64,000 nt of DNA. It comes from Palsa-504 sp963744575 (GTDB taxonomy: Bacteria; Actinomycetota; Actinomycetes; Streptosporangiales; Streptosporangiaceae). Within the stretch, counting starts at the first letter, position 1; every line of letters starts with the position of its first letter. The notes under the pieces were generated by a model. That model was not told the DNA's origin and ran no database searches. It saw nothing but the letters and a program-made list of their open reading frames with translations. A program made the position numbers and the translations under genes. Positions 16,902 through 26,111 of the stretch are shown in pieces. Location of the stretch: assembly GCA_963744575.1 (NCBI GenBank), contig CAVUUF010000025.1, forward strand, positions 310,001 through 374,000. The letters run 5' to 3'.

Positions 16902-19034
16902 GTGGTTGCGTCACGAGCAGAAGACCATGATGCCGAACGGGGTGGCTCAGACGCCGTCCTGACCGCCGAGCGGGACCAGCTCCGGCGCTCTCGCGAGTTC
17001 CTGCGGCTGATGCGCGAGGACGTGCTGTCGCTGCGGGCCATGGGCGGCGACCCGGTCTCGGAGGAGTACCTCAAGGCCGACCTGTACTACCGGGCCGAAG
17101 CCCTGAAGGACATCCCCGACGCCCCGCTGTTCTTCGGCCGCCTCGACTACGCCATTCCCGGAAATTACGAGACCGGAATATCCGAGGACGACGGGATCGC
17201 GGGGCACAGCTTTCACATCGGCCGCAGGCACGTGCACGCGCCGGACGGCACTCCCGCCGTGATCGACTGGCGGGCGCCGCTGTCCCGGCCGTTCTACCGG
17301 GCCAGCGCGGCGGACCCGATGAACCTCGCGCTGCGCCGGCGTTTCGGCTTCTCCGGCGGCGAGCTGACCGCCTACGAGGACGAGTTCTTCGCCGCCGGGG
17401 CAGGAGGGGGCGCCGGGGCGGAGAACCAGGACCGTTCGGCCCCGAGGACGGGAACCGGGCCGAGCCGGATCCTGATCGAGGAGATCGAGCGGCCGCGGTC
17501 AGGTCCCATGCGGGACATCGTCGCCACCATCCAGCCGGACCAGGACGACATCGTCCGCGCCGGGGCCGCCGAGACGGTCTGCGTGCAGGGGGCGCCGGGC
17601 ACCGGGAAGACCGCGGTCGGGCTGCACCGGGTCGCCTACCTGCTGTACGCGTACCGGGAGCAGGTCCGGCGGCGCGGGGTGGTCATGGTCGGGCCGAACC
17701 GGGCCTTCCTTTCCTATATTCGCAACGTCCTGCCCGCGCTCGGTGAGCTCGACGTCACCCAGACCACCGTCGGCGAGCTGGTCAGCTCCGACGGGGCCGC
17801 CCGGCCGCTCGCCGTGCGCGGCGCCGATGACGAGGCGGCCGCGATCGTCAAGGGCGACGCGCGGATGGCGGAGGTGCTGCGGCGGGCGCTGTGGGCGTCG
17901 GTCCGGACGCCCGCGGCGCCGGTGGTGCTGCCGCGCGGCTCGCGGCGCTGGCGGGTGGCCGCCTGGGAGCTCGAGGAGCTCGTGCACGAGCTGCGGCACC
18001 GGGGCGTCCGCTACGGCGCGGCCCGCGAACTGCTCGAGCACCGGATCGCGCACGTGATCCTGACCCGGATGGAGGCCGCGGGGGAGGCCTGCGACGACCG
18101 TACCCACGAGGCGGTGCGCCGGTCCCGGCCGGTGCGCGCCGCGGTGGACGCGATGTGGCCCAAGGTGGACCCGGTGCGGCTGGTGTTCGGCCTGCTGTCC
18201 TCGGCCGAGGCCCTGGCCGAGGCGGCCGCGGGCGTGCTGACCGACGCCGAGCAGGCCGCCATCGTGTGGCCCGCGACGCCCCGCGGACCCGGCTCGGCCC
18301 GCTGGTCGGCGGCGGACCTGGTGCTCATCGACGAGGCGCGCGACCTGATCACCCGGACGCCCAGCCTGGCCCACGTGGTGGTGGACGAGGCCCAGGACCT
18401 GTCCCCGATGGAGTGCCGGGCGCTCGGCCGCCGGTGCTCCACCGGGTCGGCCACCGTGCTCGGCGACCTGGCTCAGGGCACCACGCCGTGGGCGGCGCCG
18501 TCCTGGCCGTCGCTGCTGGCCAACCTGGGCAAGCCGGACACCGAGATCAGGGAGCTTTCGGTGGGCTACCGCGTGCCCCGGCAGATCCTGGACTACGCCT
18601 CGAGGCTGCTCGCGGCGATCGCGCCCGAACTGCGCCCGGCCTCGTCGCTGCGGGCCGACTCCGGCGCGCTCGACCTGGTGCGGGTGCCGGCCGGCGCACT
18701 CGGCGCGGCCCTGGTCAGCGCGTGCCGGCAGGCCTGCTCGCGGCCCGGTTCTGTGGCCGTCATCGCCGCCGATCCGCAGCTGGCCGCCCTGGGCCGCGCG
18801 CTCGACGCGGGGGCCGTGGAGTACGGGGCGCCGGGCGCGGACGCGCGGCTCACGCTGGTTCCGGTGACCCTGGCCAAGGGACTCGAATACGATCATGTCA
18901 TCGTGGTCGAGCCCGCGCGCATCGCCAGCGCCGGCGCCAGGGGCCTGCAGCGGCTGTACGTGGCGCTCACCCGGGCGGTCTCGCGGCTGACCGTCCTGCA
19001 CTCCGAGCCGCTCCCGGCGCCGCTACCCGATTAA
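16902..19034 (+). CDS. HelD-like superfamily 1 helicase (RNA polymerase-recycling ATPase)
   Basis: A 710-residue UvrD/HelD-type ATPase. An N-terminal helical arm (AERDQLRRSREFLRLMREDVLS) and the HelD-typical IDWRAPLSRPFYRAS segment precede Walker A GAPGTGKT (about residues 231-238), Walker B VVDEAQDLSP (about 494) and the C-terminal 2A domain ending in LTLVPVTLAKGLEYDHVIV and YVALTRAVSRL. HelD proteins enter RNA polymerase channels and release stalled complexes; some actinobacterial members (HelR) protect against rifamycins. I see no rifamycin-associated element upstream, though only 34 bp separate it from the ROK gene. TAACTT (16887-16892) may be its -10. Confidence 0.9.
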   Translation: MVASRAEDHDAERGGSDAVLTAERDQLRRSREFLRLMREDVLSLRAMGGDPVSEEYLKADLYYRAEALKDIPDAPLFFGRLDYAIPGNYETGISEDDGIAGHSFHIGRRHVHAPDGTPAVIDWRAPLSRPFYRASAADPMNLALRRRFGFSGGELTAYEDEFFAAGAGGGAGAENQDRSAPRTGTGPSRILIEEIERPRSGPMRDIVATIQPDQDDIVRAGAAETVCVQGAPGTGKTAVGLHRVAYLLYAYREQVRRRGVVMVGPNRAFLSYIRNVLPALGELDVTQTTVGELVSSDGAARPLAVRGADDEAAAIVKGDARMAEVLRRALWASVRTPAAPVVLPRGSRRWRVAAWELEELVHELRHRGVRYGAARELLEHRIAHVILTRMEAAGEACDDRTHEAVRRSRPVRAAVDAMWPKVDPVRLVFGLLSSAEALAEAAAGVLTDAEQAAIVWPATPRGPGSARWSAADLVLIDEARDLITRTPSLAHVVVDEAQDLSPMECRALGRRCSTGSATVLGDLAQGTTPWAAPSWPSLLANLGKPDTEIRELSVGYRVPRQILDYASRLLAAIAPELRPASSLRADSGALDLVRVPAGALGAALVSACRQACSRPGSVAVIAADPQLAALGRALDAGAVEYGAPGADARLTLVPVTLAKGLEYDHVIVVEPARIASAGARGLQRLYVALTRAVSRLTVLHSEPLPAPLPD

Positions 19035-19199
19035 TGGTCTTATAGTGAACCGATGGGCGGGCCGCCGGGTCTCCTGAGTAGGGTGCGCGCCGGGATCCCG
19101 GACCGGGACTTTCCCGATGTGCGTTGCGCGGCCGCCGCCGCGACGGCATGCTGGAAGAGGCAGCATTTAGTCCTCATCTGACTCCTATAAGTTACGACG

Positions 19200-19514
19200 G
19201 TGATAACGGTGGAAGTCGAACGGACCGGCGATCCGGACCAGATGCAGGCGACCTACCTGGAGAAGCTAGCCGACGAGCTGACCGATCGCGGGCTCGAGGC
19301 GTGGCTGATGGCACCGCCGGGACGCCGGCCGAGCCTGTACGTGGTCAACCCGGCCGCGCGGGCTCTTGAGGAGAATGTGTACGTCGGTTGCGGTAAGGAC
19401 GGCTTGTGGTGGTTCTGGTGGTCGTGGGCGGAGCGGATCGCCGTCGCCGACGACGTTGATCAGGCCACCGGCACGATCGTGCGGGTGCTGGCCTCGCTGC
19501 GCCGCGACGACTGA
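19200..19514 (+). CDS. Conserved small protein of unknown function
   Basis: A 104-residue soluble protein without a recognised domain name. It resembles small actinobacterial proteins often encoded near regulators: an acidic N-terminal part (MQATYLEKLADELTDRGLEA), a short PGRRPSLYVVNPAAR segment, then a Trp-rich GLWWFWWSWAERI patch and a helical C-terminus. TAAGTT (19188-19193) lies exactly 6 nt before the GTG, so it is probably leaderless. It converges on the ferritin-like gene with 13 bp between stops. Confidence 0.75.
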   Translation: MITVEVERTGDPDQMQATYLEKLADELTDRGLEAWLMAPPGRRPSLYVVNPAARALEENVYVGCGKDGLWWFWWSWAERIAVADDVDQATGTIVRVLASLRRDD

Positions 19515-19527
19515 CGCCGGCCCCGGC

Positions 19528-19941
19528 TCACCCGCTGAGGCCGGGGAAGGCCTCGGTGCCGCCGCGCCAGAACGCGGCGCGCTGCGCCGCGCCCTGCATG
19601 GCCACCGCGCCGAAGCGCCTGAGCCGCGGGTCGCTGACCGCGACCAGGCCGAGGTAGGCCGCGGTTACGCCGTCTTCCAGGCGGGCCGCGAGCGCCATCG
19701 CACTGGCCGCGTCGTGCACCCGGAAGGGAAGCCGGTAGAAGGCCTGCGCGGCGGCCGGCCTGGCGCCCAGCCGGGAGATCATCGCGGTCAGCGTGTCGCG
19801 GGCCGCGTTGTGCCCGGTCCAGTCCCTCATCGCCGCGGCCAGGCTGCTCCCGGTCAGGTACGCGCCCGCCACCCCGTAGCCGTAGCCGGCCGCGTCTTCG
19901 GCCGCGAGCGCGGCCTGCAGCGCGGATATCGCCGTGGTCAT
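19528..19941 (-). CDS. Ferritin-like domain protein (DUF4439)
   Basis: A 137-residue helical protein matching the DUF4439 ferritin-like family: ALAAEDAAGYGYGV near the N-terminus, a WTGHNAARDTL helix, then ARLEDGVTAAYLGL and RRFGAVAMQGAAQRAAFW. Glu/His residues are spaced as in four-helix bundles, but iron binding is unproven. It starts 6 bp after the stop of the lipoprotein gene, with a weak GGATAGGA site overlapping that stop, so translation is probably coupled. The pair lipoprotein plus DUF4439 is a recurrent actinobacterial module. Confidence 0.85.
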   Translation of the reverse strand: MTTAISALQAALAAEDAAGYGYGVAGAYLTGSSLAAAMRDWTGHNAARDTLTAMISRLGARPAAAQAFYRLPFRVHDAASAMALAARLEDGVTAAYLGLVAVSDPRLRRFGAVAMQGAAQRAAFWRGGTEAFPGLSG

Positions 19942-19947
19942 CTGGTC

Positions 19948-20485
19948 CTATCCGCCCAGCGCCGTCACGTGGGCCGCGTCCGAGGCGGCGATGCTCGCGA
20001 ACAGCTGGGCCAGGGCCGGCGGCACGGTAGCCAGCTGCTGGACCAGGCGGGCCGCCGAGGCGCGCTCCGCGGCGCGCAGCTGGGGGATGCCGACGCCGCG
20101 GCCCCGGGCCCGGCGGGGGACCGGCCGGGGTCGCGGACGGCCGGGCCGCCGGACTGGGTGACGCCTGCCCGGGCGGCTCGACGAGCCGGGCCCGCAGCTG
20201 CGCGAGATGCTGCTCGTGCTGGGCGAGCAGCGACCCGAGCAGGCGCGCCCGGACGGTCGCCCGCGGGTCGGCGACGACAGCCGTCCGATACATCCCGACC
20301 AGCTTTTCCTCCGCCGCGATGACCGCCTGCAAGGTCAGCACGTCGTGACCGAGGGGCGGGCGGCCCGCCAGCGGATCGGGGCCGGCGAACACATCCTGCG
20401 ACCGGCAGCCCGCGGTGGCGAGCAGCATCGGCAGCGCCGCCGCCGAGGCGAGCAGGACGCGGCGCCGCGGCACGATGTCGGGCAC
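19948..20485 (-). pseudogene. Tat lipoprotein partner of the ferritin-like protein, frameshifted
   Basis: The N-terminal part (20485 down to about 20105) encodes a twin-arginine/lipobox leader (PRRRVLLAS...LATAGC) and a helical domain with AAEEKLVGMYRTAV and LAQHEQHLAQLRARL. The matching C-terminal part lies in another frame: GIPQLRAAERASAARL, then VTALGG and a TAG at 19950-19948, directly before the ferritin-like gene. The switch maps to the G/C run CCCGGGGCC near 20100-20110 and equals one extra base. If the base is a sequencing error the gene is intact; if real, it is disrupted. The uninterrupted frame that runs on to 19460 is an artefact across the neighbour gene. Confidence 0.75.
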
Positions 20486-20607
20486 ACGGGCAAGCTACCA
20501 TCTCAGGTTTCGCGGGGTTTTAAGGGTCCGGCCGGTCCTATCCGCTTCTGGGCCCAACCCCGGATAGGCTAGGTCCAATCCCGCAGGTCGTGGACGAGGA
20601 GGTCGTG

Positions 20608-21195
20608 ATGCCAGGAGGCCAGCGTCACGCGCCCAGATCCGACCAGCGCCGAGCCAGCCAGCCGCCCCGATCCGGTCAGCCGAGCTCGCGCCAGGCGGTC
20701 GCTGGGGGGTCGGTCGATGAGGACAGGATCGCGGATGTCATCCGGCCCGTGCTCGACGCCGCGGGCATGGACCTGGAGTCGGTCCGGGTGAGCGCCGCGG
20801 GCAGGCGGCGGCTGTTGCGGGTGGTCGTGGACCGCGACGGGGGCGTGAGCCTGGACGACGCGGCGGCGATCAGCCGCCAGCTGTCCGGCGCGCTCGACAC
20901 GGTCGCCGTCATGGGCGACTTCCCCTACACGCTCGAGGTCTCCTCGCCCGGCGTGGATCGCCCGCTGACCGATCCGAGGCACTGGCGGCGCGCGGTGGGG
21001 CGCCTGGTCCAGGTCACCGTCACGGATGCCGGTCCCATCTCCGGCCGCGTGGTCGCGGCCGACTCGGACGGGGTGACGATGGAGGTCGAGGGGGCCCGGC
21101 GCCGCTTCGGTTACGCCGCGCTCGGGGCCGGCGCTGTCCAGGTGGAGTTCGGGCACCCGCACACGGAGCTGGGAGCGACCCGCGATGGACATTGA
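20608..21195 (+). CDS. rimP: Ribosome maturation factor RimP
   Basis: A 195-residue 30S assembly factor. About 30 low-complexity residues lead into the RimP N-terminal domain (RIADVIRPVLDAAGMDLESV, then the LRVVVDRDGGVSLDDAAAIS motif and YTLEVSSPGVDRPLT), followed by the SH3-like C-terminal domain. ATG 20608 is chosen because GAGGAGG (20596-20602) lies 5 nt upstream; the frame is open a few codons earlier to GTG 20590. It heads the rimP-nusA-ylxR-infB-DUF503-rbfA-truB-ribF block and overlaps nusA by 11 bp. Confidence 0.95.
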   Translation: MPGGQRHAPRSDQRRASQPPRSGQPSSRQAVAGGSVDEDRIADVIRPVLDAAGMDLESVRVSAAGRRRLLRVVVDRDGGVSLDDAAAISRQLSGALDTVAVMGDFPYTLEVSSPGVDRPLTDPRHWRRAVGRLVQVTVTDAGPISGRVVAADSDGVTMEVEGARRRFGYAALGAGAVQVEFGHPHTELGATRDGH

Positions 21196-22234
21196 CCTGA
21201 GCGTGCTGCGGAGCCTGGAGAGCGAGAAGGACATCTCGCTGGACCAGGCCATCAAGGCCATCGAGGACGCCCTGCTCGTCGCGTACCACAAGTCCGAGGG
21301 TGCCTCGGCGTCGGCGCGCGTCGAGGTGGACAGGAAGAGCGGGCACGTCACCGTGTGGGCCATCCAGACCGGCCCGGACGGGACCACGGTCCGGGAGTAC
21401 GACGACACCCCGGCCGGCTTCGGCCGGATCGCCGCGACCACCGCGCGCCAGGTGATCCTGCAGCGGCTGCGCGACGTCGAGGACGAGCTGACCTTCGGCG
21501 AGTACGCGGGCCGCGAGGGCGACATCGTGGCCGGGGTGATCCAGCAGGGCAAGGACCCCAGGACGGTACTGGTCGACCTGGGCAAGCTCGAGGCGGTGCT
21601 GCCGCCCAACGAGCAGGTGCCCGGCGAGCGTTACGTCCACGGCGAGCGGATCCGCTGCTACGTGCTGCACGTGCGCAAGGGGCACCGCGGGCCTTCGGTC
21701 ACCCTGTCGCGCACCCATCCGGGCCTGGTCAAGAAGCTGTTCGCGCTGGAGGTGCCCGAGATCGCGGCCGGCGCGGTGGAGATCGTCGCGATCGCCCGCG
21801 AGGCCGGGCACCGCACCAAGATCGCGGTCCGGTCGCATCAGCAGGGCGTCAACGCCAAGGGCGCCTGCATCGGCCCCATGGGCAGCCGGGTGCGGAACGT
21901 GATGAACGAGCTGCACGGCGAGAAGATCGACATCGTGGACTACTCCGACGACCCGGCCGGCTTCGTGGCCAACGCGCTGTCGCCGGCCCGGGTGAGCCGG
22001 GTCCACGTGGTAGACGCGGCCGCCAGGGAAGCCCAGGTCATCGTGCCCGACTACCAGTTGTCGCTGGCCATAGGCAAAGAGGGGCAGAACGCCAGGCTGG
22101 CCGCCAGGCTTACCGGCTGGCGCATCGACATCAGGCCCGACGCGGCCCCGGCCGCGGACGGCCCGGGACCGGCCGGCCCGGGACCCGCCGAGCCGACAGC
22201 GGCGGCCGCGCCCATGGCGCAGACGTCTGAGTAG
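21185..22234 (+). CDS. nusA: Transcription termination/antitermination protein NusA
   Basis: A 349-residue RNA polymerase-associated factor. The N-terminal domain (LSVLRSLESEKDISLDQAIK) is followed by the S1 domain (about 130-200) and two KH domains (AKGACIGPMGSRVRNVMNEL and SLAIGKEGQNARLAARLTGW). The C-terminal acidic repeats of proteobacterial NusA are absent, as usual in actinobacteria; instead the protein ends in an Ala/Pro/Gly tail. Its ATG lies inside the end of rimP. Confidence 0.97.
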   Translation: MDIDLSVLRSLESEKDISLDQAIKAIEDALLVAYHKSEGASASARVEVDRKSGHVTVWAIQTGPDGTTVREYDDTPAGFGRIAATTARQVILQRLRDVEDELTFGEYAGREGDIVAGVIQQGKDPRTVLVDLGKLEAVLPPNEQVPGERYVHGERIRCYVLHVRKGHRGPSVTLSRTHPGLVKKLFALEVPEIAAGAVEIVAIAREAGHRTKIAVRSHQQGVNAKGACIGPMGSRVRNVMNELHGEKIDIVDYSDDPAGFVANALSPARVSRVHVVDAAAREAQVIVPDYQLSLAIGKEGQNARLAARLTGWRIDIRPDAAPAADGPGPAGPGPAEPTAAAAPMAQTSE

Positions 22235-22336
22235 TCATCTGTCCCGCCCGCCCCTCGCCGCTTCGGCGATACCAGCCGGTCGGCGCAGTTTCCGGCTGCG
22301 TTCGCAAGACCGCGGACACGGTAGACTAATGCTGTA

Positions 22337-22630
22337 ATGGCCACGCGAGCCGAGCAGCATATCCCGGGTGTGCCCCCGATGCGTACCTGTGTAGGCTGCA
22401 AGGAGCGTGCGGTCAAGTCCAGCCTCCTTCGCCTCGTAGCGGCTGGGGACGTCATCAAGCCCGACCCGCGGGCCCGGCTGCCTGGCCGGGGTGCGTACCT
22501 GCATCCCAGCCCGGCCTGCCTGGAACTCGCGCGGCGGCGCCGGGCGTTCCCCCGGGCCTTGCGCGTCGCGGGGTCGCTCAGCCTCGAACCACTGGCTGAG
22601 TACCTTTGCGGTGCGGAATCCCGGGAATAG
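22337..22630 (+). CDS. ylxR: YlxR family (DUF448) RNA-binding protein
   Basis: A 97-residue basic protein with the YlxR hallmarks PMRTCVGCKER near residue 15 and the LPGRGAYLHPSPACLELARRRRAF motif (here in two parts). YlxR proteins are nucleoid- or RNA-associated; a role in RNase P regulation has been proposed in Firmicutes. It lies 102 bp after nusA. A TAGACT box (22322-22327) nine bases before the ATG suggests an additional promoter. Confidence 0.94.
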   Translation: MATRAEQHIPGVPPMRTCVGCKERAVKSSLLRLVAAGDVIKPDPRARLPGRGAYLHPSPACLELARRRRAFPRALRVAGSLSLEPLAEYLCGAESRE

Positions 22631-22715
22631 CATTACTGGCGGCGGAACAACCTGGCTGGGCAGCACGCTGTAAAAGGCGAGGAAACCACCTGTCGGAAAG
22701 CAGGTCGAGAAGCTG

Positions 22716-22758
22716 ATGAGCGCTCGATGAGCACGCGGCGATGATCACCATAGGCTGA
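22716..22758 (+). promoter_or_regulatory. Chain of three overlapping micro-ORFs in the infB leader
   Basis: Three tiny frames are chained by ATGA overlaps: 22716-22730 (MSAR), 22727-22744 (MSTRR) and 22741-22758 (MITIG). Each stop overlaps the next start by four bases. A weak AGGTCGAGA stretch precedes the first. They lie in a 204-base gap between ylxR and infB, which is otherwise without genes. A role in regulating infB translation is inferred, not shown. Confidence 0.45.
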
Positions 22759-22834
22759 GGCCGACCCGGAGCACGCTCTGCCCGGGCCGGGGTCCGGGTA
22801 ACAGGTCCGGTGAAACGGGCCGAGAAGGAGCGTA

Positions 22835-25800
22835 GTGGCGAAGGTCCGGGTTTACGAACTCGCGAAGGAATTTGGGGTCGAGAGCAAGGCCGTCATGGAC
22901 CAGCTCAAGGAAATGGGCGAGTTCGTAAGGTCAGCGTCCTCGACGATCGAGGCACCCGTGGTACGGCGGCTCAAGGAGGCGTTCGCCTCCAAGGCGCCAG
23001 AACAATCAACTCAAGGGTCCCAAGGGGCCACGCCCGCGGTGCCGTCGACGCCGCGCGAGGGTGCGGTCGCGGCTGCACCGGGAGGTTCCGCGGCCGGCGC
23101 CCGGCCGCGTCCAGGAGCGGGCGCGGCGGTCCGCGGCGGCGCCGCGGCGGCGGCGGCCGGGGCTCCGCCTGCCCCCAGGACCGCACCTGACGAGGCGGCC
23201 AACGGCTCCGCCGAGCGCGCGGCCGCGCCCGATGGCGCCGCCGCGAGCGGGACGGCTCCCGACGCGCCGGGCCGCCGGCTGCCGCCGGTCCCGCCGTCGC
23301 CCGCGTCCCGGCCCGGTCCCGAACCGAGGGAGCCGAGGGAGCCGAGGACCCAGGGGACACCGGCCGTTCCCAGCGGCCCGCGGGCGCCGAGGCCGTCGGC
23401 TACTCCGGCCGACTTCCGCAGCCCGGGGACGGGCCAGGGCACGGGCCAGGGCACGGGCACAGCCCGGCCCTCCGCCCCGCGCCCCGGCGCGCCGGCCGGC
23501 CCGGCGGGGCAGCGTCCGGGCGGCCCCGCCGGCCGTCCCGACCAGCCAGGCCGCGGCGGTCAGGGGACGCGGCCGTCCGCGCCGCGGACCCAGGAGCCTG
23601 GTGCTCCCCGGCCGGGCGCGCCCCGGCCGTCCGCGCCCGGTCCCCGTCCGGGTGCCCCCCGTCCCGGCCCCAGGCCGGGCAACAACCCGTTCAGCTCGAC
23701 CGCGACCGGCATGGGATCAACGCCGGCCAGGCCGCCGGGTGCGGGCGCACCCGGCCAGCCCGGCCGTCCCGGCCCGTCGGCCGGGGCCGCTGGCGGCCCC
23801 GGTGGCCCGCGTCCGGGCGGGCGCGGCCCAGGTCGTCCCGGCGGGTCAGACGGCGGTCCGCGTCCCGGCGGCCCCGGTGGCCCGCGTCCGGGCGGTCCCC
23901 GGCCGAGCCCGATGAACATGCCCTCCCGGTCGGCGCCGCCCAGCGGCGGACGAGGCGGACCTGGTGGCGGCCGCGGTGGCCCCGGAGCCGGAGCCGGAGC
24001 CGGTACCCGGCCCGGCGGTTCCGGCGGCGGCAACCGCGGCGGTGCCGGCGGCGGCCCGCGGACCGGAGGCGGTCCTGGCGGCGCTCCCCGGGCCGGGACC
24101 GGCGGCGGCCCGCCGCGCCCGGGTGGCGGGCGTGGCCGCGGCGGTACCCAGGGTGCCTTCGGGCGTCCCGGCGGACGCCCGTCGCGGGCCAGGAAGTCCA
24201 GGTCGCAGCGGCGCCAGGAGTTCGACAACATGCAGGCGCCGACGATCGGCGGCGTCCAGGTCCCCCGCGGCAACGGCCAGGTGGTCCGGCTGTCGCGCGG
24301 CGCGTCGCTGGCCGACTTCGCCGACAAGATCGGTGCCAACCCCGCTTCGCTGGTGCAGGTCATGCTGCACCTCGGCGAGATGGTGACCGCGACCCAATCG
24401 GTGAACGACGAGACGCTGCAGCTGCTCGGCGCCGAGCTGAACTACAACGTCCAGGTCGTCTCGCCCGAGGAAGAGGACCGCGAGCTGCTCGAGTCGTTCG
24501 ACATCGAGTTCGGCCAGGACGAGGGCGGCGAAGCCGACCTGGTGGCCCGGCCGCCGGTCGTCACCGTGATGGGTCATGTCGACCACGGCAAGACCAAGCT
24601 GCTCGACGCGATCAGGCACACCAACATGGTGGCCCGCGAGGCCGGCGGCATCACCCAGCACATCGGCGCGTACCAGGTGACCACCGAGGTGGACGACGAG
24701 GAACGCAAGATCACCTTTATCGACACCCCGGGTCACGAGGCATTCACGGCCATGCGGGCCCGCGGCGCCGAGACCACCGACCTGGTGGTGCTGGTGGTGG
24801 CGGCCGACGACGGCGTGAAGCCGCAGACTACCGAGGCGCTGAACCACGCGCAGGCGGCGGGCGTGCCCATCGTGGTGGCCGTCAACAAGGTCGACAAGGA
24901 GGGCGCCGACCCGCAGCGGGTCCGGGCCCAGCTGACCGAGTACGGGCTGGTGGCCGAGGAGTTCGGCGGCGACACGCAGTTCGTGAACGTTTCCGCCACC
25001 CAGCGCAGCGGCATCGGCGACCTGCTCGAGGCGATCATCCTGACCGCCGACGCCGAGCTCGACCTGCGGGCCAACCCGGATCAGGACGCCCAGGGCGTGG
25101 CCCTGGAAGCGCACCTGGACAAGGGCCGGGGCCCGGTGGCCACGGTGCTGGTGCAGCGCGGCACGCTGCACGTGGGTGACTCGATCGTCTGCGGCGAGGC
25201 GTTCGGCCGGGTGCGGGCCATGCTCGACGAGAACGGCGAGACGATCACCGAGGCCCCGCCGTCCCGGCCGGTCCTGGTGCTCGGCCTGACCGCCGTCCCC
25301 GGCGCGGGTGACAACTTCCTGGTCGTCTCCGACGACCGGATGGCCAGGCAGATCGCCGAGCGCCGGGAGGCGCGCGAGCGGGTCGCCCAGTTCGCCCAGG
25401 GTCGGCGCCGGGTCACGCTGGAGGACCTGGAGTCGGCGTTCAAGGCCGGCGAGCGCGAGGAACTGCTGCTCATCATCAAGGGCGACGTGTCCGGCTCGGT
25501 GGAGGCCCTGGAGGACGCACTGCTCAAGCTGGATGTCGGCGAGGAGGTCAGCCTGCGGGTGATCGGCCGCGGCGTCGGCGCGATCACCCAGGACGACGTG
25601 AACCTGGCCATCGCCTCGGACGCGGTGATCATCGGCTTCAACGTCCGGCCGGCTGGCCGGGCGGGCGAGCTGGCGCAGCGCGAGGGCGTGGACATCCGCT
25701 ACTACTCGATCATCTACCAGGCGATCGAGGAGGTCGAGGCCGCGCTCAAGGGCATGCTCAAGCCCGAGTTCGAGGAGGCTCAGCTCGGCACCGCGGAGAT

Positions 25801-26068
25801 CAGGGAGGTCTTCCGGGTACCCCGGGTCGGCAACGTGGCCGGGTGCATCGTGCGCAGCGGCTCGATCCACCGCGGCGGCAAGGCGCGGCTGATCCGGGAC
25901 GGCGTGGTGATCTCCGGCAACCTGACGGTGGAGTCGCTGCGCCGGTTCAAGGAGGACGCGACCGAGGTCCGTGAGGGCTACGAGTGCGGTATCGGCATCG
26001 GCTACAACGATGTCAGGATCGGCGACACGATCGAGACCTTCGAGATGAGGGAGAAGCCGAGGACGTGA
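22835..26068 (+). CDS. infB: Translation initiation factor IF-2
   Basis: A 1077-residue GTPase that delivers initiator tRNA to the 30S subunit. The IF2 N-terminal helix motif (RVYELAKEFGVESKAVMDQL) is followed by about 400 residues of Pro/Gly/Arg/Ala-rich low-complexity sequence (to about residue 455). Then come IF2-N2, the GTPase domain with G1 GHVDHGKT (about 581), DTPGHE (about 630) and NKVD (about 684), and domains II-IV ending in YECGIGIGYNDVRIGD. GTG 22835 has AAGGAG 4 nt upstream. The long linker is usual for high-GC actinomycetes, but its near-continuous PGRP/GGPR runs are extreme. Confidence 0.98.
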   Translation: MAKVRVYELAKEFGVESKAVMDQLKEMGEFVRSASSTIEAPVVRRLKEAFASKAPEQSTQGSQGATPAVPSTPREGAVAAAPGGSAAGARPRPGAGAAVRGGAAAAAAGAPPAPRTAPDEAANGSAERAAAPDGAAASGTAPDAPGRRLPPVPPSPASRPGPEPREPREPRTQGTPAVPSGPRAPRPSATPADFRSPGTGQGTGQGTGTARPSAPRPGAPAGPAGQRPGGPAGRPDQPGRGGQGTRPSAPRTQEPGAPRPGAPRPSAPGPRPGAPRPGPRPGNNPFSSTATGMGSTPARPPGAGAPGQPGRPGPSAGAAGGPGGPRPGGRGPGRPGGSDGGPRPGGPGGPRPGGPRPSPMNMPSRSAPPSGGRGGPGGGRGGPGAGAGAGTRPGGSGGGNRGGAGGGPRTGGGPGGAPRAGTGGGPPRPGGGRGRGGTQGAFGRPGGRPSRARKSRSQRRQEFDNMQAPTIGGVQVPRGNGQVVRLSRGASLADFADKIGANPASLVQVMLHLGEMVTATQSVNDETLQLLGAELNYNVQVVSPEEEDRELLESFDIEFGQDEGGEADLVARPPVVTVMGHVDHGKTKLLDAIRHTNMVAREAGGITQHIGAYQVTTEVDDEERKITFIDTPGHEAFTAMRARGAETTDLVVLVVAADDGVKPQTTEALNHAQAAGVPIVVAVNKVDKEGADPQRVRAQLTEYGLVAEEFGGDTQFVNVSATQRSGIGDLLEAIILTADAELDLRANPDQDAQGVALEAHLDKGRGPVATVLVQRGTLHVGDSIVCGEAFGRVRAMLDENGETITEAPPSRPVLVLGLTAVPGAGDNFLVVSDDRMARQIAERREARERVAQFAQGRRRVTLEDLESAFKAGEREELLLIIKGDVSGSVEALEDALLKLDVGEEVSLRVIGRGVGAITQDDVNLAIASDAVIIGFNVRPAGRAGELAQREGVDIRYYSIIYQAIEEVEAALKGMLKPEFEEAQLGTAEIREVFRVPRVGNVAGCIVRSGSIHRGGKARLIRDGVVISGNLTVESLRRFKEDATEVREGYECGIGIGYNDVRIGDTIETFEMREKPRT

Positions 26069-26111
26069 CCGGGCGTCCGGGCGGGTGCCCGGGCAGGAGC
26101 GGGGTGCCGCT

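Noticed and set aside
19460..20485. Open frame of 341 codons on the minus strand
   Set aside because: Only its first about 125 codons are lipoprotein sequence; the rest is out of frame with both the lipoprotein end and the ferritin-like gene.
22971..24363. Several long minus-strand frames inside infB
   Set aside because: They mirror the Pro/Gly/Arg repeats of the IF-2 linker and have no start signals or family.
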